Source of the DNA: Diphasiastrum complanatum
Taxonomy: Eukaryota > Streptophyta > Lycopodiopsida > Lycopodiales > Lycopodiaceae
DNA length: 64,000 bases
Direction: 5' to 3'
Assembly (NCBI GenBank): GCA_029204225.1
Contig: CM055096.1
Span: 75,117,521-75,181,520 of the forward strand
Positions 50,071 through 62,648 of the stretch are shown here, one piece after another; position 1 is the stretch's first letter, and every line of letters starts with the position of its first letter. Both the position numbers and the translations under genes were made by a program. The notes under the pieces are model-generated. The model saw only the letters and a list, made by a program, of their open reading frames with translations, was not told the DNA's origin and made no database searches.

Positions 50071-50990
50071 TCTCAAATGATAGTTTGTAAGCATGCATAT
50101 TTTTTCAAATGAAGCTCAAACCCAATTTGAGTTGGTGGTAGAGGCCAAATGCAAGCCCCCAAAAACACACTATTAGGTTTGACAATGCTTAGCCTCCAAT
50201 TGGAGGTTAAAAAGAATCATGTTGACAAAAAACTAGCTCATGCTAGCATTTAGTTTCATGTTCTTTTTCATAGTCATCAAACAAAAATTTCAAAACAAGA
50301 CATGTACTATAGTGACCTTTTCAACAAGAAGAATGGACATAATTTTGTGAATCCACAAATGTATAATTAATATACTTGTTGCAAAGGTAAAAAGACACTA
50401 AAATTTTTTTTTCAAGCCTAGTGAAGGGTGTTGAGGCATAATCTTCTTTTAAGGCATAACTTTTCATGTGATATGTATGTTTTATGTACAGGGGAAGCCC
50501 CCCTCCCGTCTTGGGGCCTTTCCCTGCATAACGACTGTTAGAGGTTTTTTTTTAAATAAACTTTTATATTTTTTGAAAATTTAAGGCTAGGACGTACGCA
50601 TTTTCAAAAATAGCAATATGGACCTCATTGCCTTCTAAAATAGTAAATCTCAAATATATGCTCATGTCTAATTTTTCTAAAAATAGCAATAGATACTTTA
50701 TGTGGCTTTTCAAAAATAATAACTATACCTTACAAATTTGTAAGGTGCTTATGTGACTTTCCAAACTCATCTACTATCGTTTTGTATTTGAGAATGGTCT
50801 TTCTAGGGCCCATTACAGATGTTAAGGCCAACATGTAACTTTCAAAATTACTCAAATCACCCATAAAGGTTAGTGAAAATATTGTTTACTTTCATAAAAG
50901 TTGAGTGAAAATATTCGTGAATCTTACTTAAAAAACACATAAGATTTTTTCTAATTTTATGAATTGAATAATTAATCCAACAACTCAACT
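50071..50990. other. AT-rich intergenic DNA
   Basis: No gene seen on either strand; short A/T runs only. Confidence 0.5.
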
Positions 50991-51250
50991 CAATTGCTAA
51001 TCATTCAGAAATCTCAAATGCCTAGTTGCAGAATTCGTTTTTGAGTATTAAAAGAATTAACAAATAAGAAAGAAAAAAAATGATGAAACTTACATTAAGT
51101 GTGACACCAATTACTCAAGTCAATTGCTAATCATTCAAAAATCTCAAATGTCTAGTTGCCGAATTCATTTTTGAGTATTAAAAGAATTAACAAAAAAAAA
51201 AAAGATGAAACTTATATTAAGTGTGACATCTCATGGGGCCTTCCTTGCAG
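50991..51250. repeat. 130-bp tandem duplication
   Basis: CAATTGCTAATCATTCAGAA (50991) recurs at 51121, and the similarity continues to ACATTAAGTGTGACA and ATATTAAGTGTGACA. About 10 differences by eye. Confidence 0.9.
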
Positions 51251-51730
51251 GTCGGGCCCCAAGGCAATGGCCCTCCCTGCAAGGAAGGCCCTCGTCAGGG
51301 CCTTCCACAGTACAAAAAGAGGGCTCCACATAATTGTAGCACCCTGGCGTGTCAGGGTGCGCCAGCCAGGGGCTGGCCAAAAAGGTGCATGGGGGCGCCA
51401 TGGCGCTAGGGCGGTCGCGCCAGGGGGCAGGCAGCACCCAAGTGGAGTCGGGCAGGGGCACCGGCACCAGGTGGGTGGCGCCGGTGCGCCAGGTGGGTGG
51501 CGCCGGGCAGGCCCAGGTGGCGCCGGGAACCGGGCAGGTGGCACTTGGCAGCTTCACACCCACCTGCACACATGTGAGTAAGCAGGTGGGTTCAGTTATA
51601 TGTAGGTACTGGTTTATCTCAGAGATTTGCTTATGGGATAAACCCTGGTGCCCGACACGTGGCACCAGGGCAACCAGTTTAAAAGGAAAAAAAAACCCTC
51701 CCTGCCTGGCCCACCCTGACGCGTGCACAG
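51230..51730. other. GC-rich block with short GGTGGCGCC repeats
   Basis: An abrupt GC-rich island in AT-rich surroundings. CCAGGTGGGTGGCGCCGG and GTGGCGCCGGG variants repeat at 51465-51540. Open frames on both strands reflect GC content, and none shows a domain. It could be the edge of a GC-rich element; TTTAAAAGGAAAAAAAAACC lies near 51678. Confidence 0.5.
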
Positions 51731-51772
51731 GGTGCTAAAAATAAGAGGAGGCCAAAAAGAGATTGTTGTATC

Positions 51773-51858
51773 ATAGTTTTGATTCTAGAGATGAATTTGC
51801 ATATGGGTCCTACCAATAGTTTTGATTCTAGAGATGAATTTGCATATGGGTCCTACCA
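51773..51858. repeat. 43-bp perfect tandem duplication
   Basis: Two identical 43-bp units starting ATAGTTTTGATTCTAGAG at 51773 and 51816. Confidence 0.95.
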
Positions 51859-51957
51859 TCTCGTGGATTCAGCTTCTTCTTGCAACTTCTTGCAAGTAGG
51901 TATAGGATTGTGACTTAGGGATTAGGGTTTAGGGTTTATGTAGTGATGGTGAAAATG

Positions 51958-52042
51958 CTTCTTGGTTTCCAAGGGGAGGCTCGAACCTGGGACCAAAGAA
52001 ACTTTGGATGCCAAGCCAACCAACTGAGCCAACCCCGTTGGG
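51958..52042 (-). mobile_element. tRNA-derived SINE, 85 bp, with 17-bp target duplication
   Basis: Read on minus: A box TGGCTCAGTTGG (52031-52020) and B box GGTTCGAGCC (51987-51978), 32 nt apart as in tRNA-type RNA polymerase III promoters, ending in AACCAAGAAG. It is flanked by perfect direct repeats TAGTGATGGTGAAAATG (51941-51957, 52043-52059). The body is little longer than a tRNA. Related copies lie at 31996 and 32745. It sits about 280 bp downstream of the NPF stop. Confidence 0.85.
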
Positions 52043-52335
52043 TAGTGATGGTGAAAATGAGAGAGTAACACAATGAGTAGCATGACTTAACTCAGTAAAG
52101 CATTTTTAGTTCTTATATTAAAAGCTACAACATCCAAGATGTCCGACATACAAGGCGTGCAATATATCAGATGGCACATGAAAGCTGTCTGTTGATACCA
52201 TCAAGATCAAGTGGATTTATTGTGGTAACTTACTGTCTATGGCATGTTCCTCAGCCAATAAAATCATAAAATATGTCTTTCACAAGTAAAGTTGTTGGAC
52301 GTGATGTGCTGCTTGACGTAAGCGTATATATGCAG

Positions 52336-55300
52336 CTATGATCTTTGTTCTGGATCTGTTGCAGCTTGATCAGGCACAGTCTTCTTGTACTTGTAGTTAT
52401 GACTAAAGGCGAGGTATGAGACAAAGTTCAAAGAACCGAGAATCATTAACATCCAGAAGAAGTAGTCCAAATGCCCATTGTTTAGCCTATTTGATATCCA
52501 ACCTGAATTAGTCCCATGTCTTGTAATGGCTGTGACTACGATGATCAGGAAACTGCTTAGATAACCCCCCACTGAATATGCAGTGAGCTGAAGGCTGGTT
52601 GAAATCCCTCGGATGCCTTCGGGGGCCTGATCATAGAAGAATTCAAACTGCGCAGCATCTGTAAAAGCCTCTGATGCACCCACCAGCAAATACTGAGGAA
52701 CAAGCCAGAACATACTCAATGGAACTTTAGAAGTTGGGTTGTTATGAAGCCGGTGATTGTTGGCTATCCGAACTAGGTTTATTTCTACCAATGCAGCACT
52801 TAACATAGCAAACACGATAAGGACCAAGCCTACACCAATTCTTTGAAGCATTGTCAATCCTCGAGGATGTCCTGTAAAACGGCGAACAAATGGTACGAGG
52901 ACGCTCTCGTAAGTAAAAGTACAAACACAAACCGCTAGGATCTGGAATATACTCATTGATGCCGGTGGAACTAGGAACTTGTTCAAACGGTTGTCCATTG
53001 TAGCAGCCTGTTCCACGAACAGACTTAGTATCTGTACATCCAGTGTGCTGTAGATGACTATGCTTAACCATATAGGAGCGACTTGGAACAAGAATTTAGC
53101 TTCCTCAACTTGTGTTACAGTGCAAAGCTTCCAAGGATTTCTTTGGCTTTCGTTGACCTCTTCAGGAGAACTTATCACAGCCGCTGCTTTGTCCAGAAAC
53201 CTGCATCGATCAAAGGGTCAATGAGCTAACCCGCAAGCAAAGTGACAATTAAACTTAAAACTCTTGACTTCACGATGAGTTTTTGACTGAAAAGGATTAT
53301 TTTCTACTAGGCATTAAGTATTCTTGATAGACAGTAAAACTACCGTATCAATTACTGGTGCCAGGGTTTGTAAATGAAACTAAAACTTTTTTCCGTTGTT
53401 TTGGCTTGCTTCTTACTGTGATTTCTATTTCATTGTAGAAAACAAATCTAAAGGGGCCCGTTTTCATCATATACAGTCCTTATTCCTTAAACAACTCTGG
53501 AATCTATCTCTCCATGTACAAACCCACATCTGAAAATCCATGTTCTGAGACTCATGAGTACAAAGCTGAATTGAACAGGTTTGACCTGAATTGGTTACTG
53601 TGGACTAGCTTCCGAATCCCTTCTTTCTCGACAGGAGCTTCGTACAGATGATTATCTGGAGCAGATACTTTGATGCGCCACTTTCGGGCAGCGGCTACCC
53701 ATACTTGAGCTATCCGAGCGAGTGGATTACTCCGAGGCTTCTGGAAGCGATAATAAGGCGTGCCAGAGATGTAGACCAGAAGAGCAAACGCAACGAAACC
53801 TACTGAAATAGCATAGCCCAATTTATAGCTTATGTTTTCTTCTATGTAAATGATTATGCTATTTCCGATCAATCCTCCGCTGCTAATTGCAACGTACAAC
53901 ATGCTAAAATATAAACTTTTTTGATTGACCTCAACTGGATGCCCTTCGTCATATTGATCCGCTCCAAATGATATTAAGCATGGAAGAAACGAACCAAATC
54001 CAACTCCGACAATATACAAGCCCAAATAAAAGACGTTTAGTCTTCTACCAGTTGTTTCTGTACATCCTACAGAACTTCCTGTGCATTTGTGGGGCTCCAA
54101 TGAGGGCAAAGCTGTTGTAGTTATTATAAGCAGCAAACCCTGTTAAATAAAACGCGCAACAGTAAGTCGAATATCTCCTTTCCTTGTGGAATCAAATTAA
54201 TTATCTCAAGCTCTCAACATCCACAAGCTTTTAGGAAGCATAGGCAAGTGCATCTTGGGGAATTTTCAATGAAATTATTCCTTTTACTTTGAAAGAATGA
54301 AACTACGTCAGTGTTAGATTCAACAGACTCAGCAGACTGGGAAGCGGGCAGCAAGCAACATGCGTACACTGCTGAATTCTACATTAAAAGACTATTTTAG
54401 ATAGTCAAGAAACATATTTACATGTCAAGAAATATACAGAGAGAACAGAGAAAAACACAGATTATCATAAGCTCGTTACAATATTGTATTAACCCAGAAA
54501 CGTTTACGTCTACTGGATTATTATTTGCCCAGAGGATCACCGAGATTGCTACAGGTGGTGCGGATTGGTGCACAAAGCCGTTTAGACAGCTAACATTAAA
54601 TTGACTTTATGTTCTTCTGGACTATGTCTCAAAACCCCTTTCACGTAGTTTCACCTACGTGCAGTCTCTGCATCTTCACACACCATATGTGTTTCTGTAG
54701 TCTGTGCAACTATACATGGAGTATAATTGGGAATTCTACTTTATTTGACATCTACAAGAAGCAGGTATAGAAAAACTCCTTTCATGTTTAGCCTGAATGC
54801 TCTAATTTGAAGAAATATAGTTCTCTTTGCACTCCTTTATGTCCATCAAAAGGTTTTTGAGAAGATTTCTTGTCTTCATAATCAAATTCTCATGCGTAAG
54901 ATCACCGGTTAATGACCATTTAATCGAAGAGTGGATTGGTGGGAAGTATCTCGTGAGGACATTCTTCTTCTTTAAGCTGATTTTCCTTCGCGGATTCTGC
55001 TTGACTGCAGGTCTTCTCCCTCTAAACTCCCAGGGTCCAGTTTTGATCCTTTTGTGCAATAATCACACTTCCCTTCTATTGCGCTTCCTGAAGACTTACT
55101 TGATTCCATCACGCTTCTAATTGTAAGTTAGTGATGTGGGCCCATAATCATTGTTGATCTATGTGCCGCAAATGATTCAACAGACTGGGCAACGGGCAAC
55201 GGACAGCAAGCAAGATGTGTACATAGCTGATTTTTACATTAGAAGACTAATGTACATAATAAGAAACATATTTACATATCACGAAATAGAGAAGAACAAA

Positions 55301-56280
55301 GATAGCTCGTGACATTGTACTAACAAAAAAACCCGTACATCAACTAAGCTCTGTTTTTACATTGACCCTCCCGGCGTGTGCAGGCTTTATAGCCGGGGGC
55401 CAAGCAAGGTGCCAAGAAGAAGATCACCCGGATTGCTACAGGTGGTGCGGATTGGTGAATGCAACAAATACAAAGCTATTTGGCTTTGACACCAAGAATC
55501 AGAGTCGCAGATCTCTCGTTGGCATACAAGAAGAACGTAGTACTGTAAGGTGCAGTTAGGCGTGTATCATAAAGTGGAAAGGACGTCACCAACTCTTCTA
55601 ATCACGATAATGTTTACTCTCCAGCAGAAACTGTAGGAAAATTCGTATATTTATTCAAGACAAACTTGGCCTTTGGCTTAATCTGATTCTTAGATTTTTA
55701 CTTACAATTATGTGAATTATCATAGACCCCAGACAAGTCCAGTATCGTCCCAAGTACGAATCCGCAACAATTGCTCCAAGGAGAGAGAATATAGTGGTAG
55801 ATGCAATCCAGTTGCTGACATCAGACGCTGCTTTTGAGTTGTTTATATGTAGTTTTCTTGTTAGATAAAGAACAAGACTATAGGTGACACCATCATATGC
55901 CACTCTTATTAAAAATATGCAGCCTGCACGAGACGAAAATAATATCAGCATGTTATCGTGCCATGGTAAATGCAGTTCAACAATAAATCAGAAATACTGT
56001 TAGGTGCTTCTTCCTACAATAACAATTACGAATCAGCTTCCACGTTTAGAAGCATCGTGTCAGAAGAGGGAGCATGCACCGTGAATATTGTTGTTTTCGA
56101 AAATCTACGTTTTCTGCTAATTCTTTCATTTGCAGCTCACTACGACGGACAGTGCTAAAAGAATATACCAAGAGTGAAAGCAAGACTCCTATGGCCCCCA
56201 ACTCGGGAAATGACTGCTGGCTTTCCACGTAAATCAACAGAACCATCAGTTGTGTTGTCCGCCTTCTGTGCTTCCTGCAT
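52336..56280 (-). CDS. NPF (NRT1/PTR) family transporter, 4 exons
   Basis: A major-facilitator membrane transporter; family members carry nitrate, peptides, hormones or glucosides. Exons (minus): 56280-56169, 55923-55706, 54139-53586, 53200-52336. All are GT/AG with phases 1, 0 and 2, giving 582 residues, the usual family length. Signs of the family are DGSVDLRGKPA near the N-terminus, GAIVADSYLGRYW, the PTR motif FGADQYDEG (~168-176), FSMLYVAISSGG, and RFLDKAA at the central loop junction; hydrophobic stretches fit 12 membrane segments. The first-helix ExxER motif, linked to proton coupling, is not conserved: the position reads CIFLIRVAYDG. The subfamily and substrate cannot be told. Upstream (minus) is a TATA-like GATATATAATTC at ~56500 and a (CT)n leader or promoter tract. 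Intron 2 is ~1.57 kb and holds a diverged duplication. Confidence 0.95.
54320..54610. repeat. Intronic duplication, copy 1
   Basis: Shares CAGACTGGGAAGCGGGCA-like, AAGAAACATATTTACAT and TGCTACAGGTGGTGCGGATT with 55175-55480, in the same orientation, inside NPF intron 2. Moderately diverged. Confidence 0.75.
55175..55480. repeat. Intronic duplication, copy 2
   Basis: Second copy, with an extra GC-rich stretch (CCCTCCCGGCGTGTGCAGGC, ~55365) absent from copy 1. Neither copy continues an exon of the NPF gene. Confidence 0.75.
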
Positions 56281-56528
56281 GCCACAAAATTGATCGGTCA
56301 TCTGGATAGACATTTTCCTCTTTTCCAGGCTTGGACTCTCGATCCTTGCCCTGGAGACAGGTTGTAGTACAAGTGTTGGAAATGCTTGTTCTCAGGAGTC
56401 GGCCATAAATAGTAAAAGGCTGCCTCCTGGTCCTGAATACTAGAAACTACGAATTCATAACTGTACGAACAAGAACGAGAGGAGATTAGAACACTAGAAT
56501 TATATATCAACGAGTGCAGGGGGCCGGA

Positions 56529-56533
<5 letters not shown>

Positions 56534-56583
<50 letters not shown>
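56534..56583. repeat. (GA)n microsatellite upstream of the NPF gene
   Basis: About 25 GA units, some 250 bp upstream of the NPF ATG. On the gene's strand it is (CT)n; GA/CT tracts are common in plant promoters and leaders, so a regulatory role is possible but not shown. Confidence 0.95.
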
Positions 56584-56586
<3 letters not shown>

Positions 56587-56589
56587 TGG

Positions 56590-59500
56590 AAAGCAATTGA
56601 TTATAGATTTATTCAAATGTAACGGAGCTAGCAGCCTACAGGCATTTTGCATAGGAAGATTCAGGGATGCTCATTGCTGTGCATGCAACGGTATGGTGCA
56701 GGATAACCGGAACAGTGGAGGTGCCGTGTACGGCATTCAGAACCCAGCTAATTCCTACTGATCCCTTCCCAGACTAGACTTGCTACACCAATTATTGATG
56801 ATGCATTATTGTTGCCAATATATTCGACATGAGCGAGGAAAACGTGAAAGATGAAACCCAGATAATAAAAAACGTGAAATATTTTGTGATACCTATGAGT
56901 GAGCCAGTCTCTGTAAAAGCTTATAACAAAAGAATCAATTCTTGGTATCATAATTCATGTCAGTCAAGACACACTCCCTTGGCAGTGGTGAGTGAACTGT
57001 GGTATGTCACCCGTCCGGGTCTGAGACGCACAATCTACAGACTACAGTGTAGACAAGTTACTAGACAACCACCCACCACTGCCATATTGAGAGACAGCTA
57101 CATCAGACATCTAAGGAGCTGGAGAACACTACATTGTGAGTATGGGGAGGAGTGTCTAAGCTCAGCTGATTGCCTGCTGCAGCTGACTTTCAGAGAAACT
57201 CCCATAACCCATATGTTTTCAGGCCTATAACATAGATGTTACAGGCTACCCTTCCTCATTGTTACCTTTATATTTGTGAATCTGTTGTAAATGTTACAAA
57301 CATTTTAATCGTTGCTATTTATCAAAGGACAAATTATGTCATGTTTTGTGTTAACATAGAAGATGAATGGATGGGTTGGGGAGGCATGCATCTCCATCTG
57401 CCACACACTGTAGCAGGCCACTTTTTAGCAATGGATCATGGATTCATGGCCATGGCATTGGGCAATGAGAGTCAATGCTCTTAGAATATCGACAAATACA
57501 AAAAGGCTGACTGTCAGAATTCACATTGTAAAATTTTTATGGTTTAAAATGAGCTCCCTTTCTTATTTTTTTTTAGATTTTAAGGTTTTTATTCTAGACT
57601 TTTACCTAGTCTACAAACATTCTCTAGCTTTTTAATAAGGATGGGTTTGACAATTTGTTAGGAACAAAGGTGTAGGAACAATAGATTGTCTGTTGTCTTA
57701 TGTGCTAAGACAACACCTGCACTATCATGGCACCTACAAGAGTTCCGTTGCACAATAAACCTAATGTGACAAACCTAACGTAGCAAAGCGGGAAGGCATG
57801 TGTCACATGCATTTTAAACCTTTCTCAGCGCATTACAACTGATTTGTTGCCATGCCTGTTGGGGGTGGTTTCAGACTACTAGCAAGTCCCTTTGCCTAGC
57901 CCTTTCACTTGCCACCCATTTTTTGAATCTTGGCAAGTGAGTTGACGGGCAATTGACCACCCCATTTCATGTTTGGTTGATAAGTGTTAAATGAAGGGCT
58001 ACAATATGATTGGCCCATTTGAATCTTGACATATAATTGGTTCATTTTATTTAAGGTCTTGTGTTTTAAAATGCAAGTATGCAACTTTTTATGTTAAAAG
58101 GTTGAAGGGTACTCTTAAGTTTTTTTTTCAAGCAATCACCTTTCAACTGGAAAGGTGAAATGCATTTCATTTAAAAGAATATTTGTAGTGAAGGGTTAAA
58201 AGAACTTCAAAGTGCAAGCCAACATGCCAGGGGACATTGGCTGGCCCAAAAATTGGATTTGACTTGCCCCTATGTGAAAGTGGGTCTCTGTCATGACATG
58301 CCACCTAGTGGCAAGTGGATATTAATGTGAAAGGGTGGGAGTCCCATTTTTTCTCCCATTTTATATGGTCTCAGTCTCACCTACCAATGGCAGATGCTTC
58401 ATGTAGATTGTTAAAGTAGCTGTGGAGTTTACAAGGCCAAGTCACTTTGAAAATATATATTTTAATTTTATCCTTGAAACAAGTCATATTTAACCACTCC
58501 TATAACCCTAAACCCCGACATGAATATGAAGTGGACACTTGAATCACCAAATTTTCTTGAAGATCTTTAGACAGAAAAAAAAGAGTATTACTTCGAAGTT
58601 GGAAAGCTTGATGGATGGGTCAAGTCTCATGTGGGTCCCTTGGATTCAGTGCCCAGTTTTTCTGGACTGCACGGTTTCGTTTCTGTGATTTTAAAAAAGC
58701 TGAAAAGACGAGTCTCTAGAGTCTAGATGATGGATGCTGAGAAAGACGAGTCTGTAGATGATGGATGGTGCGTTGCACCTGCCAGAGTGTAGAGCCTGCG
58801 CAATCTGGCTTGCACGATAACTTACAAGCAACCATCACCCGTGCCCTGCGATGACCCCACTGAGATAGATGCCTCAAGCTAGGGCCGTGTTTTGACGGCG
58901 GGCAAGTATTTATTACCTCGGTAAAAGGAGGAGGGACTTTTGATTCCTGGATCACAAGCATAAAATGGAAGTGATGTCAAATACTAATTTGAATTGAAAG
59001 AGGGAAGGGCAGTAGCCCGAGGCAAAAGGCCCTTTTTATGGCGAAAGGGTCGAGGAGGTGGACCAATGGTCGGAAAATCGGCATACTCTAGGAATAGAAC
59101 CAGCAAAAATTTTCAAAAATCTATTTTAGAGTTATAATGTAGGATGTTGACTTCTCAAAAATCGATAAAATTTTCATTTTATAGGAAATTTTATGTTTAG
59201 TAAAATATTTGTAAGATTCTAAACTGATGGCTTTTGTTCTAAACTGTTGGCTTTTGAATATAATATAGGATGCATGTAGATCATTATAATACTTCAAGGA
59301 ACCACGTAAAATTTTGAAATGAGAAAGTTCTACCTTGCAGGTGCTCGACCTTATATAAGAACGTTGCTCGACCTTTTGCACAGTTGTTATATAAGCCTAT
59401 TGGTACATGGCTAATTTTTGACACTATAACACATTGTACGATGCAAATAATTGTTGGAACGAGCTAAGTTGATGCCCAAGAAAAACAATTAGATGCAACG

Positions 59501-59789
59501 ATCTTTGAAATTTATGAAAAAAAATTAATATGACGAATACAATTTAGTAGATCAAAAATCAATTGATGCGAGCTACTATAATAAACGACAATCTTTGATA
59601 GTTGGAAAATTTTAGAATGCAACATTTTTTAGTTGAAGGTTTTAGAAGGCATTATTTTTCGAAAGCTGACATCCATTGAAAGATGTAGGATATTAAAGGG
59701 AAACTTGAGGGAGGTTTCCTGAGCACTGAGGTGGACCTTCCCCAACGTGAAAACTAGTTTTTTACTTGTTTTTAACCTTCTTTTTGTTG
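56590..59789. other. Intergenic DNA, no supported gene
   Basis: A plus-strand open frame of 133 codons at 56829-57230 shows no domain and no codon signal I trust. A partial repeat of AGATGATGGATGSTG lies near 58720-58770. The rest is AT-rich. Confidence 0.45.
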
Positions 59790-59890
59790 TACACTTTTAT
59801 TTACATGCACCTTTGGGACGGAAGGTGCACAATTCAAGAAGTAAAAAATTTTATATGCACCTTTTGACGGAAGGTGTATTTAGGCACACA
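59790..59890. repeat. Diverged copy of the GGAAGGTGCA hairpin repeat
   Basis: TTACATGCACCTTTGGGACG, GGAAGGTGCAC, ATGCACCTTTTGACGGAAGG: the same hairpin motif as in the 31.4-31.9 kb array, outside any recognised element. Confidence 0.6.
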
Positions 59891-62648
59891 AATTCCACGC
59901 AGAGAGGCATCTCTCTTTTCTATGCTATAATGTTTGGAAAGAAAGCTTTTTTAGGGAAATTGAAAATTCAAATGCATTTCTATGAAAAGACAAGCACTAG
60001 AAGCTGCTTAAGCGACATGGCCCTGCCTTATTGAAAGCACATTTTAAAGAACTTTGTAGCCTTGCACAAATAAGAAAATGATTAGCCAATTTTATTTGTG
60101 GTAAAAATTACGAGCATTCAAGTGATTGAAAAAAAATGAAATTGTTAAGACATATGATTATGCTATGTAACTCATTCATAATAAAATTGATTTACACAAA
60201 AGAAATAATTTATAACTATGACTAAAGTCTAGAGTTTTAAATCACCCAAAACCATTTTGAAATTGAGATTCCATTAGTAAAAGGTCATGAAATTATAAAC
60301 ACTAATGGAGATGGGGATTTTTACGAAACACAAAAAGTTATCTTTGTTTAAATATGTTGAGAATTTAGTGTAAAGAATTCATAGCTATTTATTGTTATAT
60401 TAACCATGTATTAGTACAAGTTGGTACATAACAAAGACAAGCTAAAATAATGACACATGACTTATTTGTACCTACCAAATGCACATGACTTATTTGTACC
60501 TACCAAATGTAGGTGGAACCAACTTCCCTCATATTAGTACAAGCATAAATCTTAATCAACTTTGTGGTCATTGATTTTGAAATGACTTTAAAAGACAGTT
60601 CTGTAGTAAAACTTGATTTGAAAGTGCCTTGTTGGAACTTGGAATTTGTTAGGCTTCGAGTCTCCAATATGTCTCTTTACATGCATTAAGTCAATAGAAT
60701 CCAGGTGCCAATACGTTGTTGTGTCACATCTTCTCAATAATTCTTTACTTTATTAGCGTTGCTAAGGATTAAAAACTTGACCTAGTCTACTTCCTTATAA
60801 AACTAAACTTCTCACCATTATAATAATGAGAAATACTCACTAATAAGAGCATTCTTGTGTGCAAAGGGAGATAAAAGAGACTCCAATGTTGGTCTCAAAG
60901 GACCCAAACCTTTTGAACAGTTTTTTTTTTGGCTTAAATAGTTTTGTAAAAAATAATGTTATGCAAGTCCTTGGGCCGAACTGTCTGTTCCCACACGAGG
61001 AATCAAACCTGGGTTGAAACATGAAAGCAAAAAATAAAATCACCATTTCCAAAATTGTGTGAGCATCATTGTCCATGGGTAATAAAGTACAATACTAACT
61101 GACAAAAGTGTGATTAGAGTTGTAGGTACTCTTACAAATTTTGCCATATTTAATGAGCACCCCAAATTTCAACATGAACTTTTATAACTGCATTCTATTA
61201 TTTAATGCTTGTAAATTCCTCAAGCACATGTTTGATGTGGTGTTGTATGGTGTTTGGTGTGGGTTTGCCCACCCAAGTTTGGACTTGCCCATGGATGGGT
61301 GGATGCATAGGAGAAAAATTTTACCAAACAAAAATCGGCCAGAGCATGGTGTGGTGGTGTATGGTGCTTGTTGTGGGAACCCAAATTAGTTATCACATAA
61401 AGAATCACATCTAGTCTAAGATTTGGAGCCTCTGGGCTAGCCTCTAACTTTGACATAGCACATGCTTGAGCTGAGCACACACAAGGCCCATACTTCTATT
61501 CATTAATTAAAGGCACCAACATATGTTGGTCAATCTCCAAATAGTGAAAAATTTACATTTTGTCCAACATTAAATTAACATAAATGCAATGTACATGTTG
61601 GTCTATTCTATAATATTGTGCATTCAAACTACATTTATGAAATACTCTTTGCGAGGAATGCCATTCTAGGTATATTTTAAAACAAGTATTAAGATCCCAT
61701 AGTTCTACTCTCTAAACAAGGTACAAAGGTTCCCATCCAATGTGTTCAAAAGATGAAAATCTGCATTTTTTTTGTCATATATAAGACAACAAATCCAACA
61801 GTTTTCATAAAGCTTGATAGGTAAATATAAACCCATTTAGCTAAGCATCAACATGTATTTAAACAAAAACAAATATTTGCTTAGTTAGATTGGTTGGACT
61901 ATCACGTTGTAAAAGTAATCATTATGATATCATCACATACTTGAATGATTGATTGCTACATTATTGGCCTCATCAATAGTGATAATCTTGCACTAGAGCC
62001 AAACCAAAAGCTACCACCAACTTCTACATAATTTTTAGTTCCTTCTTCAAAAAGCTTTTAATTGGATAAAAACGCAACAAATTTACTTCTCCTCAAGCTC
62101 ACACAAACTATAGAAGCCTTTGAACAGATCTTCATGGTTGATTCTAGTAGAAGATGATTTTCTAGTTACAACTTCTACGATATTGTCCAAAATCCACAAA
62201 AGAACTCTCGATTCACTGAAGAAACTTAAGGTCTCTACCCACAAAGCATTGCTAGCTTATGAACTGCAAACCACCACTACTACATTCGCATCACATATAA
62301 ATAGCTGAGATAACAAAGGCCGAAAACCTGCAAACCGCAACAAACTACCAACCGCAAACCGCAACGTTTGGGTAATGAATGAAGACGACTGAAAGAAACT
62401 GTAGGTTAGCACTTGTGGTCTACAAGTGAAGACCGAAGCTCAACCAATGACAACTTAGTCTACAGATGCAAAGGCAGCTGCGAAGTTGGCACGTCTTCAC
62501 GACTCAAGATCAATGAAGTACCAGTAGGACAGAAGAACTCCATGGATGAAGGAGACAACAAAGTGAAAGCCATTGGTAGTGGGTTAAGCAGTTCTTGTAA
62601 TCATTAATAAAATTAAAGACCACTTCCTTCCCCTTCTATATATGGAGG
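59891..62648. other. AT-rich intergenic DNA
   Basis: A 28-bp tandem duplication (ACATGACTTATTTGTACC...) occupies 60455-60510. A B-box-like GGTTTGATTCC occurs on minus near 60990 without a clear A box. No gene on either strand. Confidence 0.45.

Noticed and set aside
56829-57230. 133-codon plus-strand open frame upstream of the NPF gene
   Set aside because: No recognisable motif, ordinary length for chance in this composition, and it overlaps the region expected to hold the divergent NPF promoter.
60930-61090. B-box-like GGTTTGATTCC on minus as another SINE copy
   Set aside because: No convincing A box or flanking duplication; similarity to the 51.96-kb SINE is limited to the box.
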